Positions 25,146 through 31,496 of a stretch of 31,496 nt of DNA are shown here, piece after piece. Under the pieces are notes generated by a model. The model was not told the DNA's origin, made no database searches, and saw nothing but the letters and a program-made list of their open reading frames with translations. The stretch spans positions 1 through 31,496 of the forward strand of contig JAEDKW010000005.1 in the NCBI GenBank assembly GCA_016295615.1, read 5' to 3'. Every line of letters begins with the position of its first letter. Within the stretch, counting starts at the first letter, position 1. The translations under genes and the position numbers were made by a program. This DNA comes from Oscillospiraceae bacterium. Lineage in GTDB: Bacteria; Bacillota; Clostridia; Oscillospirales; Oscillospiraceae.

Positions 25146-25174
25146 AGTATAGACCGTTTTATACAGTTTGTAAA
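25146..25174 (-). promoter_or_regulatory. sigma-A-type promoter of xre-lepA, with possible operator
   Basis: Minus-strand TTTACA (25169-25174), 17 bp spacer and TATACT (25146-25151). The spacer and -10 hold an inverted pair GTATA-N8-TATAC plus a direct TATAC repeat, a plausible site for the Xre protein it drives. The operator part is speculative. Confidence 0.8.
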
Positions 25175-25186
25175 TAAGAATTGCGC

Positions 25187-25212
25187 AAAAAAAGAAGCGC
25201 CGGCGGCGCTTC
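25187..25212 (-). terminator. intrinsic terminator after the spoIIE unit
   Basis: Minus-strand stem GAAGCGCC / GGCGCTTC (25194-25201 and 25205-25212), 3-nt loop, then seven T. It ends transcripts from spoIIE and the small membrane-anchored gene, 13 bp before the xre -35. Confidence 0.9.
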
Positions 25213-25244
25213 AAAGGGAGAGAAACATATATGGGTGGTGTCAA

Positions 25245-25520
25245 TCAAATCAGCACGCTGACGAGCCATGTCAGCGCAATACAGCCTGCGCCGATCGCAC
25301 TCCAGAAAAGCGGCGTGCCCTTGCGGAAAAGGCTGCGTCCCGAGGTCGGCTGTGAGCGGCTGCAGCTTCGGGCCACGCGGCACGCTTCGTCAACAAGCTG
25401 CTGCGAGGTAACGCCGCCGCGGTGCATCGCGTCGTTGCGTACGATAAAAATTGCCTGCTCGAAAAGATCGGTATCCGGTGAATCGACGACGATCACGCGG
25501 CGTGAGGTACCCTTGACCAT
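25245..25520 (-). CDS. small protein with C-terminal membrane anchor, unknown function
   Basis: A 91-residue protein I cannot assign to a family. The soluble part (1-66) is mixed, with RRVIVVDSPDTDLFEQAIFIVRN at the start, then SQQLVDEACRVA and a basic patch RSCSRSQPTSGRSLFRKG. One hydrophobic span near 72-91 (FWSAIGAGCIALTWLVSVLI) ends the protein, giving a tail-anchored layout with no signal peptide. AAGGAG 9 nt before the ATG supports real translation. It lies 85 bp after spoIIE and before a shared terminator, so it is probably expressed with spoIIE. A sporulation-linked role is inference from position. Confidence 0.75.
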   Translation of the reverse strand: MVKGTSRRVIVVDSPDTDLFEQAIFIVRNDAMHRGGVTSQQLVDEACRVARSCSRSQPTSGRSLFRKGTPLFWSAIGAGCIALTWLVSVLI

Positions 25521-25605
25521 GCTGCATCACTCCTTCGCTTGCTCTGCGTAGTATCAGTATTCCCTGCGTCCGGTCTCTTATACGGCAGGCGGCAAATTTT
25601 TTGCT

Positions 25606-27645
25606 TCAGATTTCCTTGACTTCCGGCGTATCCGTCCTGGGCAAATAGAGGACCAGAACGCCTGCGTCGTCGATCTCGCCCGTGCGCTCGATGCTGTCCG
25701 CCAAAATCGCCGAAACCAGCAGCTGCGGATTCTCCCCCTGCCATCCGGCAAGCAGATCCTGCAGCCATTCGTCGTTTGTGGCATCGGCAACGCCGTCTGT
25801 GACCATGACAAAAAACGTCCCGCCCTCCAGGCGGATACGTGTCGCCTCCGGCGGCTGGGAGCACTCCTGCAAGCCAGCCGGAAGGCAGGTGCAGGTCACG
25901 CGCCTGACCGTGCCGCCGCGCTTGATGTAAGACGGCGCCGCGCCGTATTTATACAGCTCGCCCTCTCCGGTCTGCAGCGACAGCAAAAAAAGATCGACCG
26001 TCGTAAAGCTTCCCGTTTCCTCCGCACGCAGGGTCAGCGCGCTGTTGAGCGTTTTCAGCGCCGGCGGCGCATCGATGCCGGCGCGCAGGAAGCGCTCGAG
26101 CAGCCGTGTCGCCATGGCGGATTCCCTTTTGGCTTCCTCTCCGCTGCCCATCCCGTCGGAGAGCAGAAGGCAGAGCTTGTTCTCCGTCTCAAAGGTGCTC
26201 ATGCTGTCGCCGCTGACGCGCTCGCCCTTTTTCGGACGCAGCGCCACGCCGAGCTGATACGGCAGCGGCTGGACTGCCAGCGCAGGGTGCGCCTCGTTCA
26301 GTTTTCCTGCGGCGGCAAGCAGCACCTCCGACACCTGCGCATACTGTCCTGCCGCCCTTGCGCGCGAATCGCTCAGGCTTTTCCGGTACTGCCCGCGCAG
26401 CAGATAGTCCCGCAGCTCGCTGTTCACCGCGGTCAGAAAGCTTGGAAAGCGGATGCAGCGGTCTGCAAAGTAGGACGGAAAGTCCTTTCCCTGCGCCTCG
26501 GCGTTTTTCAGCAGCGCCGGCGTCGCGTCGTTGATGGCCGTGTAGGTGCGCTGATATTCCTTTTCCCAGCAAATATCGCACAGGGAGCAGCCGCGGCATA
26601 CCCGCTCCGCCGCCCGGTCAAAGAGTACCGACGGGTTTTCCTCCGCGCATCCGGGCACACGGGATAAGCTGTCATACAGTTCCCGAAACGCCGCTGCCGA
26701 GTCCTCCAGCTTCTGCCGCAGGAGCAGGTGTTCGTCTGTCTGCGCTTCCTTTTCTCCCGCCAGTCTTTTTCCGCGAAACACCTTTGTCGGCACCAGCAGA
26801 AAGCACAGCGTCGCCGCGAGCCCCTCATAGAGCAGGACCAAACCGTCTCCGGCATAAAGCGGCAGGGAAAACACCAGCACGGCACACACGAACCACAGCG
26901 CCGCGCGCACGCGGTCGCCGCGCCGCGCGAATCTGACGGCAAGCGCGGACAGTCCGTAAACGGCCGTGTGCAAAAAGCTGCCGTTCCCGGCGACCAGATC
27001 CACCGCAAAGCCGATACAGAGCGCGCCCGCGACCGCCGCCGGTCTTTCCTGCTCAAACGCCATAAACAGCACCGCGAGCATTGCCACGATGCGCCCGGGC
27101 GCAAAGCCGCTGCTCGTCTCAAACGCGGAAAACGCCATCAAAACACCCAGCAAAATCACCATTGACGCAGCGGGATGCTCCTCTTTTCCCTCCTCTTTGA
27201 GCACCGTGCGGCAGCAATGCGTGCACAGCGCCGCAAGGAGCATGCTCAAAAAGCAGTAGGCCATCTCGCCGATGCCGGCTCTCACTACGTAAACAAATTC
27301 GACCGAGAGCATCAGTCCCGCGCTCAGCAGCGGCAAAAACGCCTTCTTCTGATAGACCTTCAAGTCGTAAAACGCATTGTTCGCCGTGTAGAGCAGCACC
27401 GCCGCCGCGATCGTGCGCAGCGCGTGTGAAAAATTCAGAAACAGCAGCGCGCCGGACGCACACCCCAAAAGAGCGGACATGCCTCTTCTTCCCTGTCCGG
27501 CCGCCGCGACAGCGCCGACGGCAAACGGCGCGTAGCCGCCAAACAGGCTTGCACCGGCAAATACGGCGGGAAATATAAAATGGATCGCGGTGTCCACGAT
27601 TTTTCCCGACATCTCTTTTCTGCGGACAAACGCAAGACCTTTCAC
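25606..27645 (-). CDS. spoIIE: stage II sporulation protein E (PP2C phosphatase)
   Basis: Membrane serine phosphatase that dephosphorylates SpoIIAA to release sigma-F in the forespore and takes part in asymmetric division. The 679-residue product has about ten N-terminal membrane spans (residues 10-300), a central regulatory region with a cysteine cluster CRGCSLCDICWEKEY, and a C-terminal PP2C domain. Metal-site motifs are LLLSDGMGSGEEAKRES, FFVMVTDGVADA and EIDDAGVLVLY. The GTG at 27645 is chosen because GGGAGGAGG lies 7 nt upstream; an ATG eleven codons later is possible. Its promoter region has tandem Spo0A-like boxes. The spoIIAA/spoIIAB/sigF partners are not in this window. Confidence 0.93.
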   Translation of the reverse strand: MKGLAFVRRKEMSGKIVDTAIHFIFPAVFAGASLFGGYAPFAVGAVAAAGQGRRGMSALLGCASGALLFLNFSHALRTIAAAVLLYTANNAFYDLKVYQKKAFLPLLSAGLMLSVEFVYVVRAGIGEMAYCFLSMLLAALCTHCCRTVLKEEGKEEHPAASMVILLGVLMAFSAFETSSGFAPGRIVAMLAVLFMAFEQERPAAVAGALCIGFAVDLVAGNGSFLHTAVYGLSALAVRFARRGDRVRAALWFVCAVLVFSLPLYAGDGLVLLYEGLAATLCFLLVPTKVFRGKRLAGEKEAQTDEHLLLRQKLEDSAAAFRELYDSLSRVPGCAEENPSVLFDRAAERVCRGCSLCDICWEKEYQRTYTAINDATPALLKNAEAQGKDFPSYFADRCIRFPSFLTAVNSELRDYLLRGQYRKSLSDSRARAAGQYAQVSEVLLAAAGKLNEAHPALAVQPLPYQLGVALRPKKGERVSGDSMSTFETENKLCLLLSDGMGSGEEAKRESAMATRLLERFLRAGIDAPPALKTLNSALTLRAEETGSFTTVDLFLLSLQTGEGELYKYGAAPSYIKRGGTVRRVTCTCLPAGLQECSQPPEATRIRLEGGTFFVMVTDGVADATNDEWLQDLLAGWQGENPQLLVSAILADSIERTGEIDDAGVLVLYLPRTDTPEVKEI

Positions 27646-27677
27646 TGCTTGTCCTCCTCCCGAGTTCGTTTTCCTCC

Positions 27678-27721
27678 ATTGTAGGTTTTGCGGCGGGAAA
27701 AGCCTGTCGGGAAATGTCGGC
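27678..27721 (-). promoter_or_regulatory. candidate Spo0A-activated spoIIE promoter
   Basis: Minus-strand TACAAT (27678-27683) serves as a -10, with no consensus -35. Two plus-strand boxes TGTCGGG (27705-27711) and TGTCGGC (27715-27721) lie exactly 10 bp apart and would fall at about -34 to -50. The spacing copies tandem Spo0A boxes (consensus TGTCGAA); each box matches 5 of 7 positions. Confidence 0.5.
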
Positions 27722-27723
27722 AT

Positions 27724-27752
27724 AAAAAAAGAACCGCCAAAGCGGTTCTTTT
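27724..27752 (-). terminator. intrinsic terminator of the infB-ribF operon
   Basis: Minus-strand stem AAAAGAACCGC / GCGGTTCTTTT (27742-27752 and 27727-27737), loop of 4, with a run of seven T at its end. It starts a few bases after the ribF stop. Confidence 0.92.
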
Positions 27753-27756
27753 CATT

Positions 27757-28683
27757 TTATGATGATGCGTTTGTTTCCGAGAGCGCCGCCCGGGTCCTTG
27801 CAATGTCCTGCGCGATTTGGTCATGCAGCGCCTGCGTGGAGGAAAACCTCTTTTCCTCGCGCAGCCGCAGGCAGAAGTCCACACGGATATGCTGACCGTA
27901 CAGGTCGCCGGTAAAGTCGATCAGGTTCGTTTCCACCGTCACGCCGTTTCCCGTGCCGACTGTGGGCCGCGTGCCGACATTGGTCACGCCGAGAAAGGTC
28001 TCGCCGTTTTCCAGATGCACCTTCGTTGCATACACGCCGTGCGCCGGAATGATCGTCGCGCCGTGCGGGATCAGATTGACCGTCGGGAAAAGGCGCGCTG
28101 TCCCAAGACCGAAGCCATGCTCGACCGTGCCGGTCATTGCGTGCGGATGACCCAAAAACTCCGCCGCACGCTCCACCTCGCCCGATTCAACAAGAGCGCG
28201 GATCAGCGTTGAGGAGACGGTCACTCCCCGGTGCTCCACCTTCGCAATGATGTCGCAGCCAATGCCGTGCGCCGCGCAATAATCCCGCAGCAGCGCCGGA
28301 TTTCCCTCATTCCTGTAGCCAAAATGATAATCGTGTCCCGCCACAAGATGCACCGCGTGATACTTTTCCAGCAGGAGCTTTTCCATAAAATCCCGCCACG
28401 GCATCGTCATCATCCCGCGGTCAAACGGCTCGACAATGACCTGTTCGATCCCGTAAAGCTCACGGATCAGCGCGCTGCGCTCCTGCGGATTTGTCAGCAG
28501 CGGAACGCTCTCGCCCGTGACAAACTCTCTGGGCGCGCGGTCAAAGGTAAACGCCGCGCTCGTGCAGCCCAGCTCCTTTGCGCGCTCCGCCGTCTTCCTC
28601 AGCAGCGCGCCGTGACCGATATGAACGCCGTCAAAAAAGCCGAGAGCGATGACGCGCTTTGTTTCTTCCACTTTGTTTCCCAC
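27757..28683 (-). CDS. ribF: bifunctional riboflavin kinase / FAD synthetase
   Basis: Converts riboflavin to FMN and FMN to FAD in the cytoplasm. The 308-residue product has an N-terminal nucleotidyltransferase domain with GFFDGVHIGH (15-24), AGHDYHFGY and VSSTLIR. The C-terminal kinase domain has PTVNL (usually PTANL) preceded by HGFGLGTARLF, where the family more often shows GRxLGF. The start is GTG. A second GTG four codons in (28671) has a better AAGGTGG site and could be the real start, giving 304 residues. Last gene of the operon, 52 bp after truB. Confidence 0.93.
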   Translation of the reverse strand: MGNKVEETKRVIALGFFDGVHIGHGALLRKTAERAKELGCTSAAFTFDRAPREFVTGESVPLLTNPQERSALIRELYGIEQVIVEPFDRGMMTMPWRDFMEKLLLEKYHAVHLVAGHDYHFGYRNEGNPALLRDYCAAHGIGCDIIAKVEHRGVTVSSTLIRALVESGEVERAAEFLGHPHAMTGTVEHGFGLGTARLFPTVNLIPHGATIIPAHGVYATKVHLENGETFLGVTNVGTRPTVGTGNGVTVETNLIDFTGDLYGQHIRVDFCLRLREEKRFSSTQALHDQIAQDIARTRAALSETNASS

Positions 28684-28735
28684 CTTTTTCGCTTCCCCCC
28701 GCGGCGTTCCTGTGAGCGCCGGCGATGTGCGCAGA

Positions 28736-29602
28736 CTATTCTGCGCAAAAGAAATTCTTCTGCGAGGTCAGCACGCCTTTTTCCGCCCGGGAAAGCGCCA
28801 AAAACGTGCCGTCGCAGCCGTACACGCGGTATGCTCCGTCCGCAAGCTTCGCCTTCAGCGGGTTGCCGCAGCGCACGCGCCGCTCCGCTTCCGCATTCGG
28901 AAGCGTGTAGACCGGATACTCGCGAAACAGGCTGTCGGTCGGGCGCAGCAGCGCTTCGCCCTGTGCCTGCACTTCCTCGAGCGTCACCGCCTCGCCGAGC
29001 GTGAAGCCGGACGCCATGGTCCGTGTAAGCGCCGCCATCGCGGCGCCGCAGCCGAGCACCGCGCCGATGTCATGGCAGAGCGTGCGGATATAGGTCCCCT
29101 TGGAGCAGACGATGCGCAGCGCATATTCGTCCGCCGCCAAACGCCCGGTCAGCTCCAGCTCGTAGATCGTGACCGTTCTCGGCTTTCGCTCCACCTCGCC
29201 GCCCCTGCGGGCGATCTCGTAGAGCTTCTGCCCGCCGATCTTGACGGCGGAGTACATCGGCGGGATCTGCGAAAGCTCTCCCGTGAAGCGGGGCAGAACC
29301 GCGCGTACCTCGTCCTCGCTGACGGCGACCGCGGACCGCTCCAGCACCGTGCCGGTCGTGTCCTGCGTATCGGTGGTCATGCCGAGCTTCAAAACCGCCC
29401 GGTATTCTTTCCTGCCGCCCTCGGCGAAGGACACCGCCTTGGTCGCCTGACCGACGAACACGGGGAGCACCCCCGTCGCCATCGGGTCGAGCGTGCCGGC
29501 GTGACCGACACGCTTTTCCCGGAAAATACCGCGCAGCTTGGCGCACACGTCCATGCTCGTCCAGCCCTGCGGCTTGTTGATAATGATCACGCCATTCGGC
29601 AT
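28736..29602 (-). CDS. truB: tRNA pseudouridine(55) synthase
   Basis: Makes pseudouridine 55 in the T loop of tRNAs. The 288-residue product has the catalytic aspartate D39 in VGHAGTLDPMATGVL, the opening INKPQGWTS, and KEYRAVLKLGMTTDTQDTTG. A PUA-like C-terminal region follows. The ATG has GGAG at short spacing. It sits 27 bp after nrnA and before ribF, the usual order of the nusA-infB operon in Firmicutes. Confidence 0.96.
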   Translation of the reverse strand: MPNGVIIINKPQGWTSMDVCAKLRGIFREKRVGHAGTLDPMATGVLPVFVGQATKAVSFAEGGRKEYRAVLKLGMTTDTQDTTGTVLERSAVAVSEDEVRAVLPRFTGELSQIPPMYSAVKIGGQKLYEIARRGGEVERKPRTVTIYELELTGRLAADEYALRIVCSKGTYIRTLCHDIGAVLGCGAAMAALTRTMASGFTLGEAVTLEEVQAQGEALLRPTDSLFREYPVYTLPNAEAERRVRCGNPLKAKLADGAYRVYGCDGTFLALSRAEKGVLTSQKNFFCAE

Positions 29603-29629
29603 AAGCGCTCCGTTTCTCCGTCGGCGCGG

Positions 29630-30592
29630 TCAATTCGCGCCGTTTTCCTCGTTGATGGCTTCCTGCACCGCGCTTAGGATCATACGCTTGGCGTCGGAAA
29701 GCGCCGCGTGCTCGATCACACAGCCGGAGGCCGCGCGGTGTCCGCCGCCGCCGAGCCTGGCGCAGGCGCGGGTCGCATTGACGCGCGCGCCGGTGCGCAG
29801 CGAGACCTTCCACGCGCCGTCCCTCGTCTCCTTCATCGTGATGGAGCAGTCCGTCCCCTCCACGACGCCGCCGAGCGCGGAGATATCCTCCATGTCCGCC
29901 TCCGTCAGGGCAAGGCGCCGCTGCAGCTCCATGGGCAGCGTCACGACGACCACGCGGTTCTCATCGTAAAATTCCATCGTCCGCATCAGTTCACCCTCAA
30001 GCGCGAGGCGCTTTTTGCTCTTGGTGCGGAAATGCAGCTTATTCGCCGCTTTGTAGTCGATGCCCGTCTCCATCAGCGCCGCCGCCACGCGGTGCGTGTT
30101 GGCGGTGACATTGGAGTAGACAAAGCAGCCCGTATCCGTCGATACCGCGACATAGAGCGGCAGCGCGACCGCCGCCGTCAGCTGGCCGAGCCGGGCGGCA
30201 AGCTCATAGATCACCTCGCCGCAGGCTGCACACTCGGGATGCACGCAGTCGTGCTTTCCGAAGCGCTCATAGCTCGGATGGTGGTCGATGGCGAGATCGA
30301 CCCTGGTTTTGAACTGCTCGGCATTGTCGGGGAACAGATTCAGCGCCGCAAGGTCGACCGAGACGACCGTCTCATAGTCGAAGTCGTCCGCCACCCAAAG
30401 CTCCTCAATATACGGCGCGAAATGCTCCGTGGTCTCGCGGTTGTAGAGAACGCCCGCGGTCTTGCCCATTTGACGCAAAACCGTGCACAGCGCCGCGGCG
30501 CAGCCGATGGTATCGCCGTCAGGACGGCGGTGCGTCAGGATCAGGTAGTTGTCGTGCGCGCAGAGAAACTCCGCCGCTTCCTGAATCGTCAT
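29630..30592 (-). CDS. nrnA: DHH/DHHA1 phosphoesterase, nanoRNase/pAp phosphatase type
   Basis: Degrades very short oligoribonucleotides and dephosphorylates pAp, feeding sulphur metabolism and RNA turnover. The 320-residue product matches NrnA. The DHH domain shows THRRPDGDTIG (H21, D25, D27), VVSVD, AIDHHPS and STDTGCF. The DHHA1 domain ends with GGGGHRAASG. The related c-di-AMP enzyme GdpP is excluded because PAS/GGDEF and membrane parts are missing. The gene lies between rbfA and truB, the standard Firmicute position. Its 140 bp leader carries the two-hairpin element also found upstream of mutL, and the ribosome binding site GAAAGGAAAGG belongs to that element. Confidence 0.93.
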   Translation of the reverse strand: MTIQEAAEFLCAHDNYLILTHRRPDGDTIGCAAALCTVLRQMGKTAGVLYNRETTEHFAPYIEELWVADDFDYETVVSVDLAALNLFPDNAEQFKTRVDLAIDHHPSYERFGKHDCVHPECAACGEVIYELAARLGQLTAAVALPLYVAVSTDTGCFVYSNVTANTHRVAAALMETGIDYKAANKLHFRTKSKKRLALEGELMRTMEFYDENRVVVVTLPMELQRRLALTEADMEDISALGGVVEGTDCSITMKETRDGAWKVSLRTGARVNATRACARLGGGGHRAASGCVIEHAALSDAKRMILSAVQEAINEENGAN

Positions 30593-30697
30593 AGTTGTGA
30601 CCTTTCCTTTCCTCTTCGCTGCAGGGCACGAAATGACCGCAAAAAGGAAGGGTCATGCCGTGCCGTTTTTCCCCAGCCGCCTGTGCGGCGGGAGAAA
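30593..30697 (-). promoter_or_regulatory. nrnA leader element, copy 2 of a shared two-hairpin motif
   Basis: On the minus strand P1 (30697 to 30668) has TTTCTCC/GGGGAAA lower and GCCGC/GCGGC upper stems. P2 (30664 to 30625) pairs GGCACG-gc-ATGACC with GGTCAT-tt-CGTGCC. Then 32 nt lead to the ATG, exactly as upstream of mutL. The match to 14899-15000 is described there. An extra hairpin, GATCG/CGATC within GGTTTT/AAAACC (30698-30729), precedes it just after the rbfA stop. No promoter or T-tailed terminator is visible. Confidence 0.7.
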
Positions 30698-30732
30698 CCG
30701 GTTTTCCGATCGGGGCGATCAAAAAAACCGTT

Positions 30733-31128
30733 TCAGTCTTCTTCACCGTCCGGAGCAAGGCTCTCGTTCTCCGGATTTGCCGGCTTGACCACGTTCGGGT
30801 CGCGCAGCATCTCCAGAATGTGCGCGCCGTGCTCGATGGAGTCGTCGGCGAGGAACTGAAGCTCCGGTGTATAGCGCAGGCGCAAAGCCGCGCCCAGCTC
30901 GCGGCGCAGATAGCCGGAGGCGCTCCTCAGTCCCCTGATGACGTCCTTTTCCCGGCTCTTGTCCAAAACGCTCACAAAGATGCGGGCATAACGCAGATCA
31001 CTCGTCGTGTCGACATGCGTGATCGTGACCATGCCGCCCTGCACGCGCGGATCCTTGAGCGCGCGAAACGCCTGGCTGAGCTCCTTTTGGATCTCCTCAT
31101 TGATGCGATGGATGCGATTGCTTGCCAT
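30733..31128 (-). CDS. rbfA: 30S ribosome-binding factor A
   Basis: Assembly factor that binds the 30S subunit near the 5' part of 16S rRNA, important at low temperature. The 131-residue product has a type II KH-like core with RIHRINEEIQKELSQAFRALKDPRV, VTITHVDTTSDLRYARIFVSVLD and RYTPELQFLADDSIEHG, and an acidic C-terminal tail. The frame is open upstream into infB, but the ATG at 31128 has GGAGGAGG 5 nt before it and gives the canonical start. Between infB and this gene is a GC-rich hairpin. Confidence 0.95.
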   Translation of the reverse strand: MASNRIHRINEEIQKELSQAFRALKDPRVQGGMVTITHVDTTSDLRYARIFVSVLDKSREKDVIRGLRSASGYLRRELGAALRLRYTPELQFLADDSIEHGAHILEMLRDPNVVKPANPENESLAPDGEED

Positions 31129-31161
31129 CGTTTCCTCCTCCTGATGGTTATCATGAAAATG

Positions 31162-31185
31162 GGGGCGGGCGAAAACGCCCGCCCC
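31162..31185 (-). repeat. GC-rich hairpin between infB and rbfA
   Basis: Perfect 10 bp stem GGGGCGGGCG (31162-31171) and CGCCCGCCCC (31176-31185) with a 4-nt loop, about 11 nt after the infB stop. On the minus strand it is followed by CCATTTTCATG, a weak T tract, so it could be a leaky attenuator or an mRNA-stabilising or processing stem. Confidence 0.7.
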
Positions 31186-31195
31186 TGTTGCTTGA

Positions 31196-31496
31196 TTATG
31201 CTTCAATTTGCTCCATGACATACGCCTCGACGATGTCGCCGAGCTTGATGTCGTTGTATTTTTCAAAGCTCAGACCGCACTCGTAGCCGGAGGCGACCTC
31301 CTTGACAGCGTCCTTGAAGCGCTGGAGGGAGGCGAGATGCCCCTCGTGAACGACGATGCCGTCGCGCACGATACGCACGTCGCAGGCGCGCTGTATCTTG
31401 CCGTCGGTGACATAGCAGCCGGCGACCGTGCCGACGGAGCTGACCTTGTAGGTCTGGCGCACCTCGGCGTGACCGATGACCGCTTCGCGGAACTTC
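31196..31496 (-). CDS. infB: translation initiation factor IF-2, C-terminal fragment (runs off window)
   Basis: Only the last roughly 99 codons are present; the gene continues past the right edge. The reading frame FREAVIGHAEVRQTYKVSSVG, then GTVAGCYVTDGKIQRACDVRIVRDG, LASLQRFKDAVKEVASGYECG and YNDIKLGDIVEAY is the initiator-tRNA-binding C-terminal domain of IF-2, ending a few residues later as usual. The GTPase domain lies outside. It heads the rbfA-nrnA-truB-ribF genes; the operon promoter is not in the window. Confidence 0.96.
   Translation of the reverse strand, partial: KFREAVIGHAEVRQTYKVSSVGTVAGCYVTDGKIQRACDVRIVRDGIVVHEGHLASLQRFKDAVKEVASGYECGLSFEKYNDIKLGDIVEAYVMEQIEA

Noticed and set aside
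27705..27721. TGTCGG boxes as part of a regular direct repeat array
   Set aside because: Only two units occur and the surroundings are not repeated; the promoter explanation fits better.

Overview
The window is a gene-dense, GC-rich stretch of a low-copy bacterial chromosome. Gene content and order point to a Gram-positive anaerobe of class Clostridia, probably in the Oscillospiraceae/Ruminococcaceae group. This rests on a split two-subunit glycine dehydrogenase (GcvPA/GcvPB), the miaB-mutS-mutL-miaA-hfq order, a sepF-divIVA division cluster, the infB-rbfA-nrnA-truB-ribF operon, strong AGGAGG-type ribosome binding sites, and spoIIE, which implies sporulation ability or descent from spore formers. 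The taxonomic placement is inference from families and synteny; no rRNA or tRNA gene was seen.

Layout. (1) 47-7237, minus strand: a complete glycine cleavage operon, gcvT-gcvH-gcvPA-gcvPB-lplA-lpdA. It starts at a consensus promoter (TTGACA-17-TATATT) and passes through a single-aptamer glycine riboswitch with an overlapping intrinsic terminator. The operon carries the decarboxylase, aminomethyl carrier, aminomethyltransferase, dihydrolipoyl dehydrogenase and the ligase that lipoylates GcvH. (2) 7425-9004: a divergent fumarylacetoacetate-hydrolase-family gene (+) and a type I pyrophosphatase (-), facing each other across a strong terminator. (3) 9200-21388, plus strand: a roughly 12 kb run from one good promoter with tRNA modification (miaB, miaA), mismatch repair (mutS, mutL), a metallo-beta-lactamase-fold enzyme, a CPBP membrane protease, hfq, and then a division block (HlyD-like membrane protein, yggS/ylmE, sepF, divIVA). 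It ends at a clear terminator, after which an HAD hydrolase follows. (4) 22326-25174, minus strand: xre-type regulator plus lepA, with a partial duplication of the lepA 3' end in the downstream gap. (5) 25187-27721, minus strand: spoIIE with a plausible Spo0A-controlled promoter, then a small C-terminally anchored protein. (6) 27724-31496, minus strand: the distal part of the nusA-infB operon (infB 3' end, rbfA, nrnA, truB, ribF), ended by a strong terminator.

The most interesting unexplained signal is a shared 5' element directly upstream of two unrelated genes 15.6 kb apart, mutL (+) and nrnA (-). The last 48 nt through the start codon match at 39 positions, including 15 nt in a row. Both copies fold into the same two consecutive hairpins with compensating base changes, and the distance from second hairpin to ATG is 32 nt in both. 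It is a candidate new structured leader RNA or a dispersed intergenic repeat family that carries its own ribosome binding site. A second notable signal is the near-identical 52 bp in-frame duplication of the lepA 3' end, 174 bp downstream of the original.
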